DNA of 64,000 nt, taken from Oscillospiraceae bacterium (lineage in GTDB: Bacteria; Bacillota; Clostridia; Oscillospirales; Ruminococcaceae). The notes beneath the pieces are model-generated. The model was not told the origin of the DNA and did no database searches. It was given only the letters and a program-made list of their open reading frames with translations. The position numbers and the translations under genes are program-made. Positions 53,766-61,756 of the stretch are shown in pieces. The stretch spans positions 1 to 64,000 of the forward strand of contig JAIRWC010000037.1 of NCBI GenBank assembly GCA_031253495.1, read 5' to 3'. Numbering within the stretch: the stretch's first letter is position 1; each line of letters starts with the position of its first letter.

Positions 53766-54491
53766 TTATTTCCCCGCGGCAATCGCCTCTTTCAGGTTCA
53801 GCGTCCCGCTGTACAGCGACTTTCCGCATATGGCTCCGTATATGTTGTTTTTCTTAAGCGTCTTTATGTTGTTGAGTGTCTTTATCCCGCCGGAAGCGAT
53901 GATTTTCCCGCCGAAAACGCCCGTTTCTTCCTGCAACCGCTTGGTTTTGCCGTGGTTGGGGCGGGAAAGCGTCCCGTCCTTGTCTATATCCGTGAAAATG
54001 AAATATCGCACCCCCGCTTTGCCCATTTCCATGGCCAATTCAAGATAACAGACCGAACTGGTTTCAAGCCAACCGTCCGTGGCGACAAACCCGTTCTTCG
54101 CGTCGACGCCGACCGCCACGCGCCGCGCGCCGAACTCGCGGACGGCCGCTCTGACCAATTCGGGGTTTTTAACCGCCGCCGAACCGATTATAATCCTTGA
54201 AACGCCGCCGCTCAAATACATTTCGGCGGTTTCAAGCGAACGGATTCCCCCGCCTATCTGGATTTTGCAGGGGATATTTTCCGCCGCTTCAAGGAATATG
54301 TCTTTATTGGATTTTTTTCCGCCCTTCGCGCCGTCAAGGTCAACCATGTGAATCCATTCCGCGCCCGCCGAAACGAATCCGCGCGCCGCGTCCATGTAAC
54401 TGTCGGCGACTTTCGCGGCGGTGCCGAAGTCGCCGCGTATAAGCCGAACGCACTTACCGCCTTTGATGTCGATTGCGGGGAAGATAATCAT
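53766..54491 (-). CDS. hisA: ProFAR isomerase
   Basis: 241 residues from the ATG at 54491 (AAAGGAAAC upstream); the longer frame overlaps hisH and is not coding. It isomerises ProFAR to PRFAR. Asp8 (FPAIDIKGGK) and the second Asp in VAVGVDAKNG are the catalytic pair, with QIGGGIR and IASGGI phosphate sites. PriA-type bifunctionality is not expected since trp genes are present separately, although trpF is not visible here. Confidence 0.96.
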   Translation of the reverse strand: MIIFPAIDIKGGKCVRLIRGDFGTAAKVADSYMDAARGFVSAGAEWIHMVDLDGAKGGKKSNKDIFLEAAENIPCKIQIGGGIRSLETAEMYLSGGVSRIIIGSAAVKNPELVRAAVREFGARRVAVGVDAKNGFVATDGWLETSSVCYLELAMEMGKAGVRYFIFTDIDKDGTLSRPNHGKTKRLQEETGVFGGKIIASGGIKTLNNIKTLKKNNIYGAICGKSLYSGTLNLKEAIAAGK

Positions 54492-54526
54492 GTTAAGGTT
54501 TCCTTTTTTGCGATAATACGGCCGCG

Positions 54527-55144
54527 TTACGCGACGACGGGCAATTCCGCGAAGGCTTTCAGCATACTCAACCCGACGCCGCCGCTTTTTTCGGGGTGGA
54601 ACTGACAGCCGAACACGCTTTCCCGCTCCCCGCCGAACACCAGCGCGGGGATTTTCCCGCCGTAATCGCTGTAAGCCGCGACGTTGGCGGTTGAACACAC
54701 CGCCGCGTATGAATGAACAAAGTAGACGTATTCCCCGTCGCGAAAGCTTTCGGACAAGGCGCAGGGGGTTTCTTTCTCAAGGGCGTTCCAGCCCATGTGC
54801 GGAACAACCAAGTCCGCGGGGTTCATAAGCTCGACGGTTCCTTTTATAAGCCCCAGCCCGTCGGTTTCCCCGAACTCGAAGCTTTTATCGAACAGCATCT
54901 GCATTCCGAGGCATATCCCCATAAGCGGCTTGACCCGCGCCTGTTCTTTGATAACCTCGGTCAACCCCCGCCCGTCAAGCATTTTCATGGCGTCGGGAAA
55001 CGCCCCTACGCCGGGCAAAATCAGTTTGTCGGCTTTTCGCAACTCGTCGGGGTTGTCGGAGAATTTGCACCCGACGCCGATAAATTCCAGCGCGTTCCTG
55101 ACACTGAACATATTCCCCGCGCCGTAGTCAATTATAACAATCAT
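54527..55144 (-). CDS. hisH: Imidazole glycerol phosphate synthase glutaminase subunit
   Basis: 205 residues. A class I glutamine amidotransferase; the nucleophile is the cysteine in GICLGMQMLF and the His/Glu pair lies in QFHPEKSG. It starts with an ATGA overlap on hisB and feeds ammonia to HisF. Confidence 0.96.
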   Translation of the reverse strand: MIVIIDYGAGNMFSVRNALEFIGVGCKFSDNPDELRKADKLILPGVGAFPDAMKMLDGRGLTEVIKEQARVKPLMGICLGMQMLFDKSFEFGETDGLGLIKGTVELMNPADLVVPHMGWNALEKETPCALSESFRDGEYVYFVHSYAAVCSTANVAAYSDYGGKIPALVFGGERESVFGCQFHPEKSGGVGLSMLKAFAELPVVA

Positions 55145-55722
55145 AAGACGCCTTTCGCGGAAATAACATCGCCGCCCTTAACCTCAACCGCTTTTTTAAG
55201 CGCGTAGGCGAGAGCCTTGAACATTGATTCTATTTTATGGTGGTCGTTGTCGCCGTAATCCGCGCCTATGTGCAGGGTTATCCCCGAATTAAAGGCGAAA
55301 GCCCGCATGAATTCCTCAATTAAGCAGGTGTCAAGCTCGCCCGCTTTCCCCCCCGAAAACTCCGCCTTAAACACAAGGAACGGGCGGGCGCATATGTCCA
55401 AATCGCAGTAACCGAGCGCCTCGTCCATCGGAATCCGCGCCGAACCGTATCGGGCAATCGTCGGCTTTTCGCCAAGCGCCGCCTTAACCGCGCTCCCAAG
55501 AACAATTCCCACGTCCTCGGCTGTGTGGTGGGAATCGACGTTCAGGTCGCCGTCGCACTTCAGCGTTAAATCGAAATTCCCGTGAACCGCGAACGATATA
55601 AGCATATGGTCGAGGAACCCTATTCCCGTTGAAACGTCGCGGTTCCCCGAACCGTCTATGTTCAGGGTAAGGGATATTTCGGTTTCGCGGGTTTCGCGGT
55701 TAATTGTCGCTGTTCTCGGCAT
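55141..55722 (-). CDS. hisB: Imidazoleglycerol-phosphate dehydratase
   Basis: 193 residues, the monofunctional bacterial type. Metal-binding blocks DSHHTAEDVGI and DNDHHKIESMFKA are intact. It makes imidazole acetol phosphate. It is the first his gene here and begins only 13 nt after the GH26 gene; hisG, hisD, hisC, hisI and hisE are not in the window. Confidence 0.97.
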   Translation of the reverse strand: MPRTATINRETRETEISLTLNIDGSGNRDVSTGIGFLDHMLISFAVHGNFDLTLKCDGDLNVDSHHTAEDVGIVLGSAVKAALGEKPTIARYGSARIPMDEALGYCDLDICARPFLVFKAEFSGGKAGELDTCLIEEFMRAFAFNSGITLHIGADYGDNDHHKIESMFKALAYALKKAVEVKGGDVISAKGVL

Positions 55723-55735
55723 AATTCCTCCTTTT

Positions 55736-57004
55736 TTAACCGTTTACCAAATCGTTCCACATTTGCCATGCCTTTATGTGTTCGGGCAATTCGCGGGACG
55801 TGTTTTTATAGTCGGGCAGTTTTTTCCACGTAACGACCCGTTCGTCGGCGAACGCCGATTTTAAAAATTCCTCCGACATTCTGTCGGGGTTAACCGACGG
55901 CGTGCCGTTTATGTCGGTAATCGCCGTTCCGCCGGGAGAAGACGGCGCGTACACGAAATCGCCGTACCACGGCATATAGTAAAGCCATTTGGCGTCGGAA
56001 CCGAAAACCTCGCCCGGGTCGGGGATATACCCGCACTCCGTAAGCGCGAGCATTTTCCCGCCGTAGGTAATTTTCGACAGCTTCTCCCAGTCTGAAACCA
56101 AGGCGGAATGGTTTTCCCTGTTGGGGTAAACGTCGATACCGGCTATGTCGTAAGTGTTCGGGTGAACGGTCATGTACTTGTCCTGCCCGTTCCACACCCA
56201 GATTAAATTCGTCAGCTTATGATAATTTTCAAGGCGGTCGAAAATGGTGTACCACAGTTTTTGATAACATTCGTACTCCACGGTTTCCCTGCTTATCCTC
56301 CCCCACCAAAACCACCTGCCGCCCGCTTCATGCAAGGGTCTGAACAAAACGGGGACGCCCGCTTTTTCCATGCGCTGCAGCTGCGCGGCGACCGTGTCTA
56401 TATCGCGGATAATTATTTCGTATTCCTTCGTTCCCGGGGTTACGGCGTTTATATAGCTGAAATTTTCGATTTCATCGGCGTAAAAAGCCCTTCCGCCTTC
56501 CGGTTTGCCTATATCTCTCGGAACGTTCCAGTGCCAAGTCATAGCCACAAGCCCGCCGGAGTTGACGTGCCAGTCAATCGCCATATCCACCTGCTCGTTA
56601 TTCGCCCGTTCGCCGCCCAAATTGGAAAAAATGAAGTCGAAGCCCTTAATCGCGGGCAAATCGCCGGTAACGGTATAATACACCAGGTCTTCCGTCTGCT
56701 TCGAGTGCATATACTGCTGGGCGGCAAAAATTTTCGTTTTGTAGCTTTCCCTTAAATAACCGAAAACCGCGAGCGTTTTCGCGTTTAAGTTTTCCGAAAC
56801 GGGGGCGTTCGGGTCGGTTATTTTTTCGTCAAGCGCGGCTAAAAGCGTTTCCATATCGGTTTCATAAGCCAAAGCGACGCCCATATCCACGTTCCCGTCC
56901 GCATCCAAGGCGACGGGTACGGAAAGTTTTTCGCTTTTATCGGCGCAGGCGGCGGCGGAAAGCGTGAACGCGGCGGCCAACAGCAAAGAAAAAATTTTTT
57001 TCAT
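55736..57004 (-). CDS. GH26 family lipoprotein (beta-mannanase-like)
   Basis: 422 residues with lipobox SAAAC at residues 16-20, so it is anchored outside the membrane. The TIM-barrel GH26 signature is clear: acid/base Glu226 in FRPLHEAGGRWFWWG and nucleophile Glu323 in LTECGYIPDP, with WHWN near 157-160. The family mostly hydrolyses beta-1,4-mannans; xylanase and mixed-linkage glucanase activities also occur. It lies directly ahead of hisB in the same direction, an unusual neighbour for amino-acid genes. Confidence 0.88.
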   Translation of the reverse strand: MKKIFSLLLAAAFTLSAAACADKSEKLSVPVALDADGNVDMGVALAYETDMETLLAALDEKITDPNAPVSENLNAKTLAVFGYLRESYKTKIFAAQQYMHSKQTEDLVYYTVTGDLPAIKGFDFIFSNLGGERANNEQVDMAIDWHVNSGGLVAMTWHWNVPRDIGKPEGGRAFYADEIENFSYINAVTPGTKEYEIIIRDIDTVAAQLQRMEKAGVPVLFRPLHEAGGRWFWWGRISRETVEYECYQKLWYTIFDRLENYHKLTNLIWVWNGQDKYMTVHPNTYDIAGIDVYPNRENHSALVSDWEKLSKITYGGKMLALTECGYIPDPGEVFGSDAKWLYYMPWYGDFVYAPSSPGGTAITDINGTPSVNPDRMSEEFLKSAFADERVVTWKKLPDYKNTSRELPEHIKAWQMWNDLVNG

Positions 57005-57010
57005 TCGTCC

Positions 57011-57089
57011 TTATACGATTCACCGTTTAAAAACGGCGAATCGGGTTTGCGCCGTTGCGACGGCGCGCCGCGCCCGCAGACGCGGAATC
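57011..57089. repeat. Second repeat family, copy 2, after aspS
   Basis: TTATACGATTCACCGTTT with a 13-bp complement forms a hairpin (57016-57043), then GCGCCGTTGCGACGGCGC, then CCGCGCCCGCAGACGCGG with AAT. The first and last blocks match 27222-27266 in order. The hairpins may terminate aspS on the minus strand. Confidence 0.6.
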
Positions 57090-57097
57090 CCCGTTTC

Positions 57098-58882
57098 TCA
57101 TTTAACGCGATTAAATTGAGAAACGGTATTAATCCTCAAACTCAATTCGTCCAACTGCTTTTGGTCGACGCTCGCGGGGCAGTCGGACATCAACTCGCTC
57201 GCGTCCTTGACCTTCGGGAACGCCGTAACGTCCCTTAAGCTGTCCGCGCCGCACAAAACCATCGCCAACCTGTCCAAGCCTATTCCCGCGCCGCCGTGCG
57301 GAGGGGCGGCGTAACGGTAGGCTTCCACCAAGAACCCGAACTTGGCGGCAATCTCGGCTTCGGTCAGCCCCAACGCCTTGAACATACGCTCCTGCAACTC
57401 GTAGTCGGTTATGCGGATTGAACCCGACAACAACTCCACGCCGTTAAGCACAAGGTCGTAGGCTTTGGCGTAAACCTTTTCGCGGGCGGTTTCAATGTAT
57501 TGAAGCGTATCGTCTGTCGGGCAGGTGAAAGGGTGGTGCATTGCGTCCCACGTCTTGGTTTCCTCGTTGAACTCGAAAAACGGCATATCGGTTACCCAAA
57601 CGTAATTGAACCTGTCGGGGATAATTTCAAGCTTCTCCGCGACGGTTTTTCGCAACGCGCCGAGAACCGGCAGGGTTACCTTGTCCTTGTCGGCGACAAT
57701 AAGCGCGACGCCGCCTTTTTCCAAGCGCAACCCCTCGCATATCGCCGCCAATTCGCCCTCCGCCATGAACTTTCCGAAAGAACAGGAGGGCTGTTCCTCC
57801 GCCGTTCCCCAACGTATAAACGCCAAGCCCTTCGCGCCTATTCCCCGAACGAACTCGGTAAGCTTGTCTATTTCCTTTCTCGTAAGGGTTTCCGCCGCGT
57901 TTTCCGCGACAATCCCCCGAACGCTTCCGCCGCTTTTAACAGCCTCGGCGAACACCGAAAACCCCGAATTCCTCACCGCCTCGGAAATATCGGTAATCTT
58001 CATGCCGTAGCGGGTGTCGGGCTTGTCCGAGCCGTAAAGGCTCATCGCCTCGTTAAAGGTCAACCGCCGCAACGGCAATTCTATTTCAACCCCCTTGATT
58101 TCCCGCGTGACATACGCCGCGAACCCCTCAAGCATTTCGAGAATGTCGGGAACGTCCGCGAACGACATTTCAAGGTCGATTTGGGTAAATTCGGGCTGTC
58201 TGTCCGCGCGCAAATCCTCGTCGCGGTAACACCGCGCAAGCTGAATATACCTGTCGAACCCGCTAATCATAAGCAGCTGCTTATAAATCTGCGGCGACTG
58301 CGGCAGGGCGTAGAACTTCCCCGCGTGCAACCTCGACGGCACAAGGTAATCCCTCGCCCCCTCCGGCGTGGATTTTATAAACGTCGGCGTTTCTATTTCG
58401 ATGAAGCCGTTTTTGTAAAAGTAGTCGCGCGCCGCCTTGGCGACGTTGTGGCGGGTTATAATGTTGTCCTGAAGCCGCTTGCGCCTTAGGTCAAGGTAGC
58501 GGTATTTCAAGCGCAACTCTTCCCCGACTTTGGTGTCGTCGGTGATTTCAAACGGCGGCGTCTGCGCTTTGGAAAGTATTCTTAGCTCGGCGACAAGGAT
58601 TTCCACATTGCCCGTCTTGATGTCCTTGTTGACGCTTTCCCGTTCGCGCAACAGCCCCCGCGCCATTAAAACATACTCGCTTTTGGCGGTTTTGGCAAGA
58701 TCGAAAACTTCCGCGGGTACGGTTTCGTCCAAAACAAGCTGAACAACCCCCGTTCTGTCGCGCAGGTCTATAAAAATAATACCGCCCTTGTCGCGGATTC
58801 GCCTGACAAAGCCGCCGACGACGACCTCTTCCCCAACCCTCTCGACTTCCCCGCAATAGTGGGTTCGCTTTAAACCGAGCAT
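57098..58882 (-). CDS. aspS: Aspartyl-tRNA synthetase
   Basis: 594 residues from the ATG at 58882 (AAAGGG upstream; a GTG three codons earlier is less likely). A class II synthetase of the bacterial type: N-terminal OB fold for the anticodon, motif 2 RCYRDEDLRADRQPEF, a GAD insertion domain near 300-420, and motif 3 GIGLDRLAMVL. Whether it is discriminating or also charges tRNA-Asn cannot be told without gatCAB data. Confidence 0.97.
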   Translation of the reverse strand: MLGLKRTHYCGEVERVGEEVVVGGFVRRIRDKGGIIFIDLRDRTGVVQLVLDETVPAEVFDLAKTAKSEYVLMARGLLRERESVNKDIKTGNVEILVAELRILSKAQTPPFEITDDTKVGEELRLKYRYLDLRRKRLQDNIITRHNVAKAARDYFYKNGFIEIETPTFIKSTPEGARDYLVPSRLHAGKFYALPQSPQIYKQLLMISGFDRYIQLARCYRDEDLRADRQPEFTQIDLEMSFADVPDILEMLEGFAAYVTREIKGVEIELPLRRLTFNEAMSLYGSDKPDTRYGMKITDISEAVRNSGFSVFAEAVKSGGSVRGIVAENAAETLTRKEIDKLTEFVRGIGAKGLAFIRWGTAEEQPSCSFGKFMAEGELAAICEGLRLEKGGVALIVADKDKVTLPVLGALRKTVAEKLEIIPDRFNYVWVTDMPFFEFNEETKTWDAMHHPFTCPTDDTLQYIETAREKVYAKAYDLVLNGVELLSGSIRITDYELQERMFKALGLTEAEIAAKFGFLVEAYRYAAPPHGGAGIGLDRLAMVLCGADSLRDVTAFPKVKDASELMSDCPASVDQKQLDELSLRINTVSQFNRVK

Positions 58883-58942
58883 TACACGCACCCTTTCTTT
58901 AATTTATCCGAAAACTCGCCTCTCTTTTCCGCGCTAAAAAAC

Positions 58943-58971
58943 AGTTTATCATAATTACCCAAATATTTCAA
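58943..58971 (-). promoter_or_regulatory. Putative sigma-A promoter of aspS
   Basis: Minus strand: TTGAAA (58966-58971), 17 bp, TAAACT (58943-58948). Confidence 0.5.
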
Positions 58972-58989
58972 TAGAAAACGATAAATTTA

Positions 58990-59019
58990 TTGACAAATCG
59001 GTAGAAACTGTGCTAAAAT
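58990..59019 (+). promoter_or_regulatory. Sigma-A promoter of the HD hydrolase gene
   Basis: TTGACA (58990-58995), 18 bp, TAAAAT (59014-59019). Repeat R4 begins eight nt after the -10 box, at about the transcript start. Confidence 0.7.
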
Positions 59020-59026
59020 GAGATAT

Positions 59027-59077
59027 TATAGTCGTTTAAATTCAAAACGCAAAGCATTTTGAGTTTAAACGGTTATA
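59027..59077 (+). repeat. Dispersed palindrome, complete copy R4, forming the HD-gene leader
   Basis: 51 bp: two 24-nt arms around AAA. The left arm contains GTCGTTTAAATTCAAAA, the right arm its near-complement, both ending in TATA. Nearly the whole 5' leader would be one long hairpin, ending 27 nt before the start codon. Confidence 0.8.
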
Positions 59078-59103
59078 CAATCATTTTGTATGAGGTAATC
59101 TCG

Positions 59104-59658
59104 ATGCAGCCCGACAATTTTATCACAACCTACACCAAGCGCCGTTTTTCCCCGCATAATCCCGTCGCGGAGGATATAGACATACGGGATATAGCGCACG
59201 CCCTTTCGCTGATATGCAGGGCTAACGGGCATTTCACGCGGTTTTTCTCGGTGGCGCGGCATTGTATAAATTGCTGTTTGGAGGGCCGGGCGAGGGGCGA
59301 GACGGGCAAGGTTCTTCCGGCGTTGCTGCTGCACGACGCCTGCGAGGCTTATATCTCCGACGTAACCCGCCCCGTTAAACTGGGGCTGCCCGACTATGTA
59401 AAAGCCGAAAAACGGATGCAATCCGCGATATGGAAAAAATTTGAAATAACCCCGACGGATTCAATAATGAAAATTGTCGGGGAAATAGACGACATGATGT
59501 TAAAACTTGAATTTGAGGAGTTCGCGGGGGAGACTGTCAGGATTAAAACCTGCCCGCCGGCGATAAGGCCCGATTTCGGGGTTAAGGCGTTCGGGGAGGA
59601 CGAAAGGGAGTTCCTCGCGCTGTTCAAAGAGATAACGGGCGGTGCGCGGGCGACGTAG
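59104..59658 (+). CDS. HD-domain phosphohydrolase
   Basis: 184 residues from the ATG at 59104, which has GAGGTAA upstream. Metal-binding residues of the HD superfamily: H53 (SVARH), H77-D78 (LLLHDACEAYISD) and an Asp pair at 129-130. The pattern is like YfbR-type nucleotidases/phosphohydrolases. The substrate is probably a nucleotide (inference). Its leader is dominated by repeat R4. Confidence 0.85.
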   Translation: MQPDNFITTYTKRRFSPHNPVAEDIDIRDIAHALSLICRANGHFTRFFSVARHCINCCLEGRARGETGKVLPALLLHDACEAYISDVTRPVKLGLPDYVKAEKRMQSAIWKKFEITPTDSIMKIVGEIDDMMLKLEFEEFAGETVRIKTCPPAIRPDFGVKAFGEDEREFLALFKEITGGARAT

Positions 59659-59711
59659 GCGTTTCCGCGAAAAAGCGGATGTTTTTAGCGGATATTTTTT
59701 CATTTTAACTA

Positions 59712-59741
59712 TTGACAGCCGGCGAAAAAATATTATATAAT
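59712..59741 (+). promoter_or_regulatory. Sigma-A promoter of pckG
   Basis: TTGACA (59712-59717), 18 bp, TATAAT (59736-59741), about 100 nt before the start codon. Confidence 0.75.
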
Positions 59742-59779
59742 TAACGTTGGCGGCGGGCGCTGTCGCGACGGCGCAACCC

Positions 59780-59824
59780 CGTTTAAGTTCAAAATGCGAA
59801 GCGTTTGGAATTTAAACGACTATA
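59780..59824 (+). repeat. Dispersed palindrome, copy R5, in the pckG leader
   Basis: Left arm GTTTAAGTTCAAAATGC, loop GAA, right arm GCGTTTGGAATTTAAACG and ACTATA. It ends 20 nt before the pckG start codon. The sequence left of it (GTCGCGACGGCGCAACCCCG) resembles part of the second repeat family at 57050-57080. Confidence 0.75.
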
Positions 59825-59843
59825 AAGACTAAGGAGAAATGTT

Positions 59844-61613
59844 ATGACGGCCAATAAAAATGTTCTTAACTGGATTGAGGAAGTAAAGTCGCTGACAAAT
59901 CCCGACAAAATCGTTTGGATTGACGGGAGCGAGGCGCAGATTGAAAAGCTTCGCGAAGAGGCTGTCGACGAGGGCGTAATCAAGCCGCTCAACCAAGAAA
60001 AACTGCCCGGCTGTTACATTCACCGCACCGCCCTCAACGACGTCGCCCGCGTGGAGCATCGCACTTTCATCTGTTCAAAGAAAGAAGAGGATGCGGGGCC
60101 CACCAACAACTGGTGCGCTCCCGATGAAATGTACGGCAAGCTCCGCAAACTTTTCAACGGGGTTATGAAGGGGCGCACCATGTATGTAATTCCGTTTTGC
60201 ATGGGTCCCATCGGCTCGAAGCTGAGCAAGGTCGGCGTCGAGGTTACCGACAGCGTTTACGTCGTGTTGAACATGGTTATCATGGCGAGATGCGGCGACG
60301 AGGCGCTTGAGTTTCTCGGCGACAGCGACGACTGGGTTCGCGGGCTCCATTCCACCGGAGAATTGGACGACGAAAACAGATATATCACGCACTTCCCGGA
60401 AGACAACGCCATTTGGTCAATCAACTCCGGTTACGGCGGCAACGTCCTTTTGGGCAAAAAATGCTTCGCGCTTCGCATAGCCTCCTGCCAAGGGAGGAAA
60501 GAGGGCTGGATGGCGGAGCATATGCTTATACTGGGAATTGAGAAACCTGACGGCAAAACGACTTATATCGCCGCCGCTTTCCCCTCGCAGTGCGGGAAAA
60601 CCAACCTCGCCATGCTTATCCCGCCGGAAAGCTACAAAAAAGCGGGTTACAAGGTATGGTGCGTGGGCGACGACATCGCGTGGCTGAGACAGGGCGACGA
60701 CGGGCGGCTGTGGGCGATTAACCCGGAAACCGGTTTCTTCGGCGTGGCGCCCGGCACCAACATGAAATCCAACCCCAACGCGCTGATTTCGACGCAGAAA
60801 AACACCATATTCGCCAACGTGGTTCACAACTTGGACGACAACACCGTATGGTGGGAGGGTCTGAACAAGGAACGCGTTTCCAACGGTCTTGACTGGAAAG
60901 GCAACCCGTGGAATTCCGACAGCCCCGAAAAGGGGGCGCACACCAACGGGCGTTTTACCTCCCACGTTTCAAACTGCCCTTGCATTTCCCCGGAATACGA
61001 CAATCCCGCGGGCGTTCCCATATCCGCCATTGTTTTCGGCGGCAGGCGCGCCAAAACGGCTCCGTTGGTTTATCAGGCGTTCGACTGGGAACACGGCGTG
61101 TTCGTGGGTTCGATTATGGGTTCCGAAACCACTTCCGCGGCGATTGGGCTGGCGGCGGGGGTGCGCAGGGACCCGATGGCGATGCTTCCGTTTTGCGGGT
61201 ACAATATGGCGGATTATTGGCGGCATTGGCTTGATATGGGCAAAAAGCTGGGCAAAAACGCGCCCAAGATATTCAACGTTAACTGGTTCCGCTCCAACGA
61301 GGACGGCAACTTTATATGGCCCGGATACGGCGATAATTTGCGCGTCCTTGACTGGATTGTCGAACGCGTCAACGGTAAGGCGGGCGCGGTTGAAACGGCC
61401 ATAGGCTACGAACCGAAGCCGGAGGACATAAATATAGAGGGTCTCGAGGAAGACGGGATTACCCTCGAAAGGGTAACGGAGCTGCTTCAGGTCGATAAGG
61501 CGCTCTGGAAAGAGGACGTCAACGGAATTAAACAGTTTTATACGAAATTCGGGGACAGGCTGCCCGAGGAATTAAGGGAGCAGCTTTCGGATTTGGAAAA
61601 AAGACTGGTGTAG
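59844..61613 (+). CDS. pckG: Phosphoenolpyruvate carboxykinase (GTP)
   Basis: 589 residues. It interconverts oxaloacetate and PEP with GTP/GDP. The P-loop is AAFPSQCGKTNLAM, with the family's reactive cysteine at about 250 and Lys252. Other GTP-type blocks: FCMGPIGS, RIASCQGRKEGWMAEHMLI by blocks, and FGGRRAKTAPLVYQAFDWEHG. Length agrees with the GTP type (ATP-type enzymes are shorter and unrelated in detail). In fermenters it often runs toward oxaloacetate. Monocistronic; AAGGAG precedes the ATG, and the leader contains R5. Confidence 0.97.
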   Translation: MTANKNVLNWIEEVKSLTNPDKIVWIDGSEAQIEKLREEAVDEGVIKPLNQEKLPGCYIHRTALNDVARVEHRTFICSKKEEDAGPTNNWCAPDEMYGKLRKLFNGVMKGRTMYVIPFCMGPIGSKLSKVGVEVTDSVYVVLNMVIMARCGDEALEFLGDSDDWVRGLHSTGELDDENRYITHFPEDNAIWSINSGYGGNVLLGKKCFALRIASCQGRKEGWMAEHMLILGIEKPDGKTTYIAAAFPSQCGKTNLAMLIPPESYKKAGYKVWCVGDDIAWLRQGDDGRLWAINPETGFFGVAPGTNMKSNPNALISTQKNTIFANVVHNLDDNTVWWEGLNKERVSNGLDWKGNPWNSDSPEKGAHTNGRFTSHVSNCPCISPEYDNPAGVPISAIVFGGRRAKTAPLVYQAFDWEHGVFVGSIMGSETTSAAIGLAAGVRRDPMAMLPFCGYNMADYWRHWLDMGKKLGKNAPKIFNVNWFRSNEDGNFIWPGYGDNLRVLDWIVERVNGKAGAVETAIGYEPKPEDINIEGLEEDGITLERVTELLQVDKALWKEDVNGIKQFYTKFGDRLPEELREQLSDLEKRLV

Positions 61614-61670
61614 TTTAGCCGGACGAAACAAGAAGCGAAGCCCGGCGGCGGCGGGACCCGTCCCCCCAAT

Positions 61671-61728
61671 CAAGGTTGCGCCGCGATAATTACCGCCCTT
61701 GACGTTGTTACGGCGTCGGGGGCGTTTT
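61671..61728 (+). promoter_or_regulatory. Terminator/antiterminator leader of the trp operon
   Basis: A terminator stem of 11 pairs (61694-61704 with 61714-61724) is followed by TTTT. CAAGG at 61671-61675 can pair with CCTTG at 61697-61701 instead, which would break the terminator. The stretch CAAGGTTGCGCCGCG resembles a diverged T-box sequence. Only about 55 nt separate it from the pckG stop, too short for a normal T-box stem I, and no Trp-rich leader peptide is seen. Confidence 0.5.
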
Positions 61729-61756
61729 CGTCCGTTCGCGTCGAAAGGAGAATCTT

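Noticed and set aside
52980..54200. 406-codon plus-strand open frame across hisF and hisA
   Set aside because: It is a mirror of two certain genes on the other strand. High GC and codon bias leave the antisense frame open; there is no ribosome site or family signature.
57500..58489. 329-codon plus-strand open frame opposite aspS
   Set aside because: Shadow of aspS, with Arg/His-rich low-complexity translation.
60572..60630. Gln in the PEP carboxykinase P-loop (FPSQCGKTN) as a loss of function
   Set aside because: The reactive Cys, Gly, Lys and Thr are all kept, and the substitution is likely normal for the lineage.
61614..61690. Complete T-box riboswitch before trpE
   Set aside because: Only a T-box-like stretch is seen and there is too little room for stem I, so only an attenuator-like leader is claimed.
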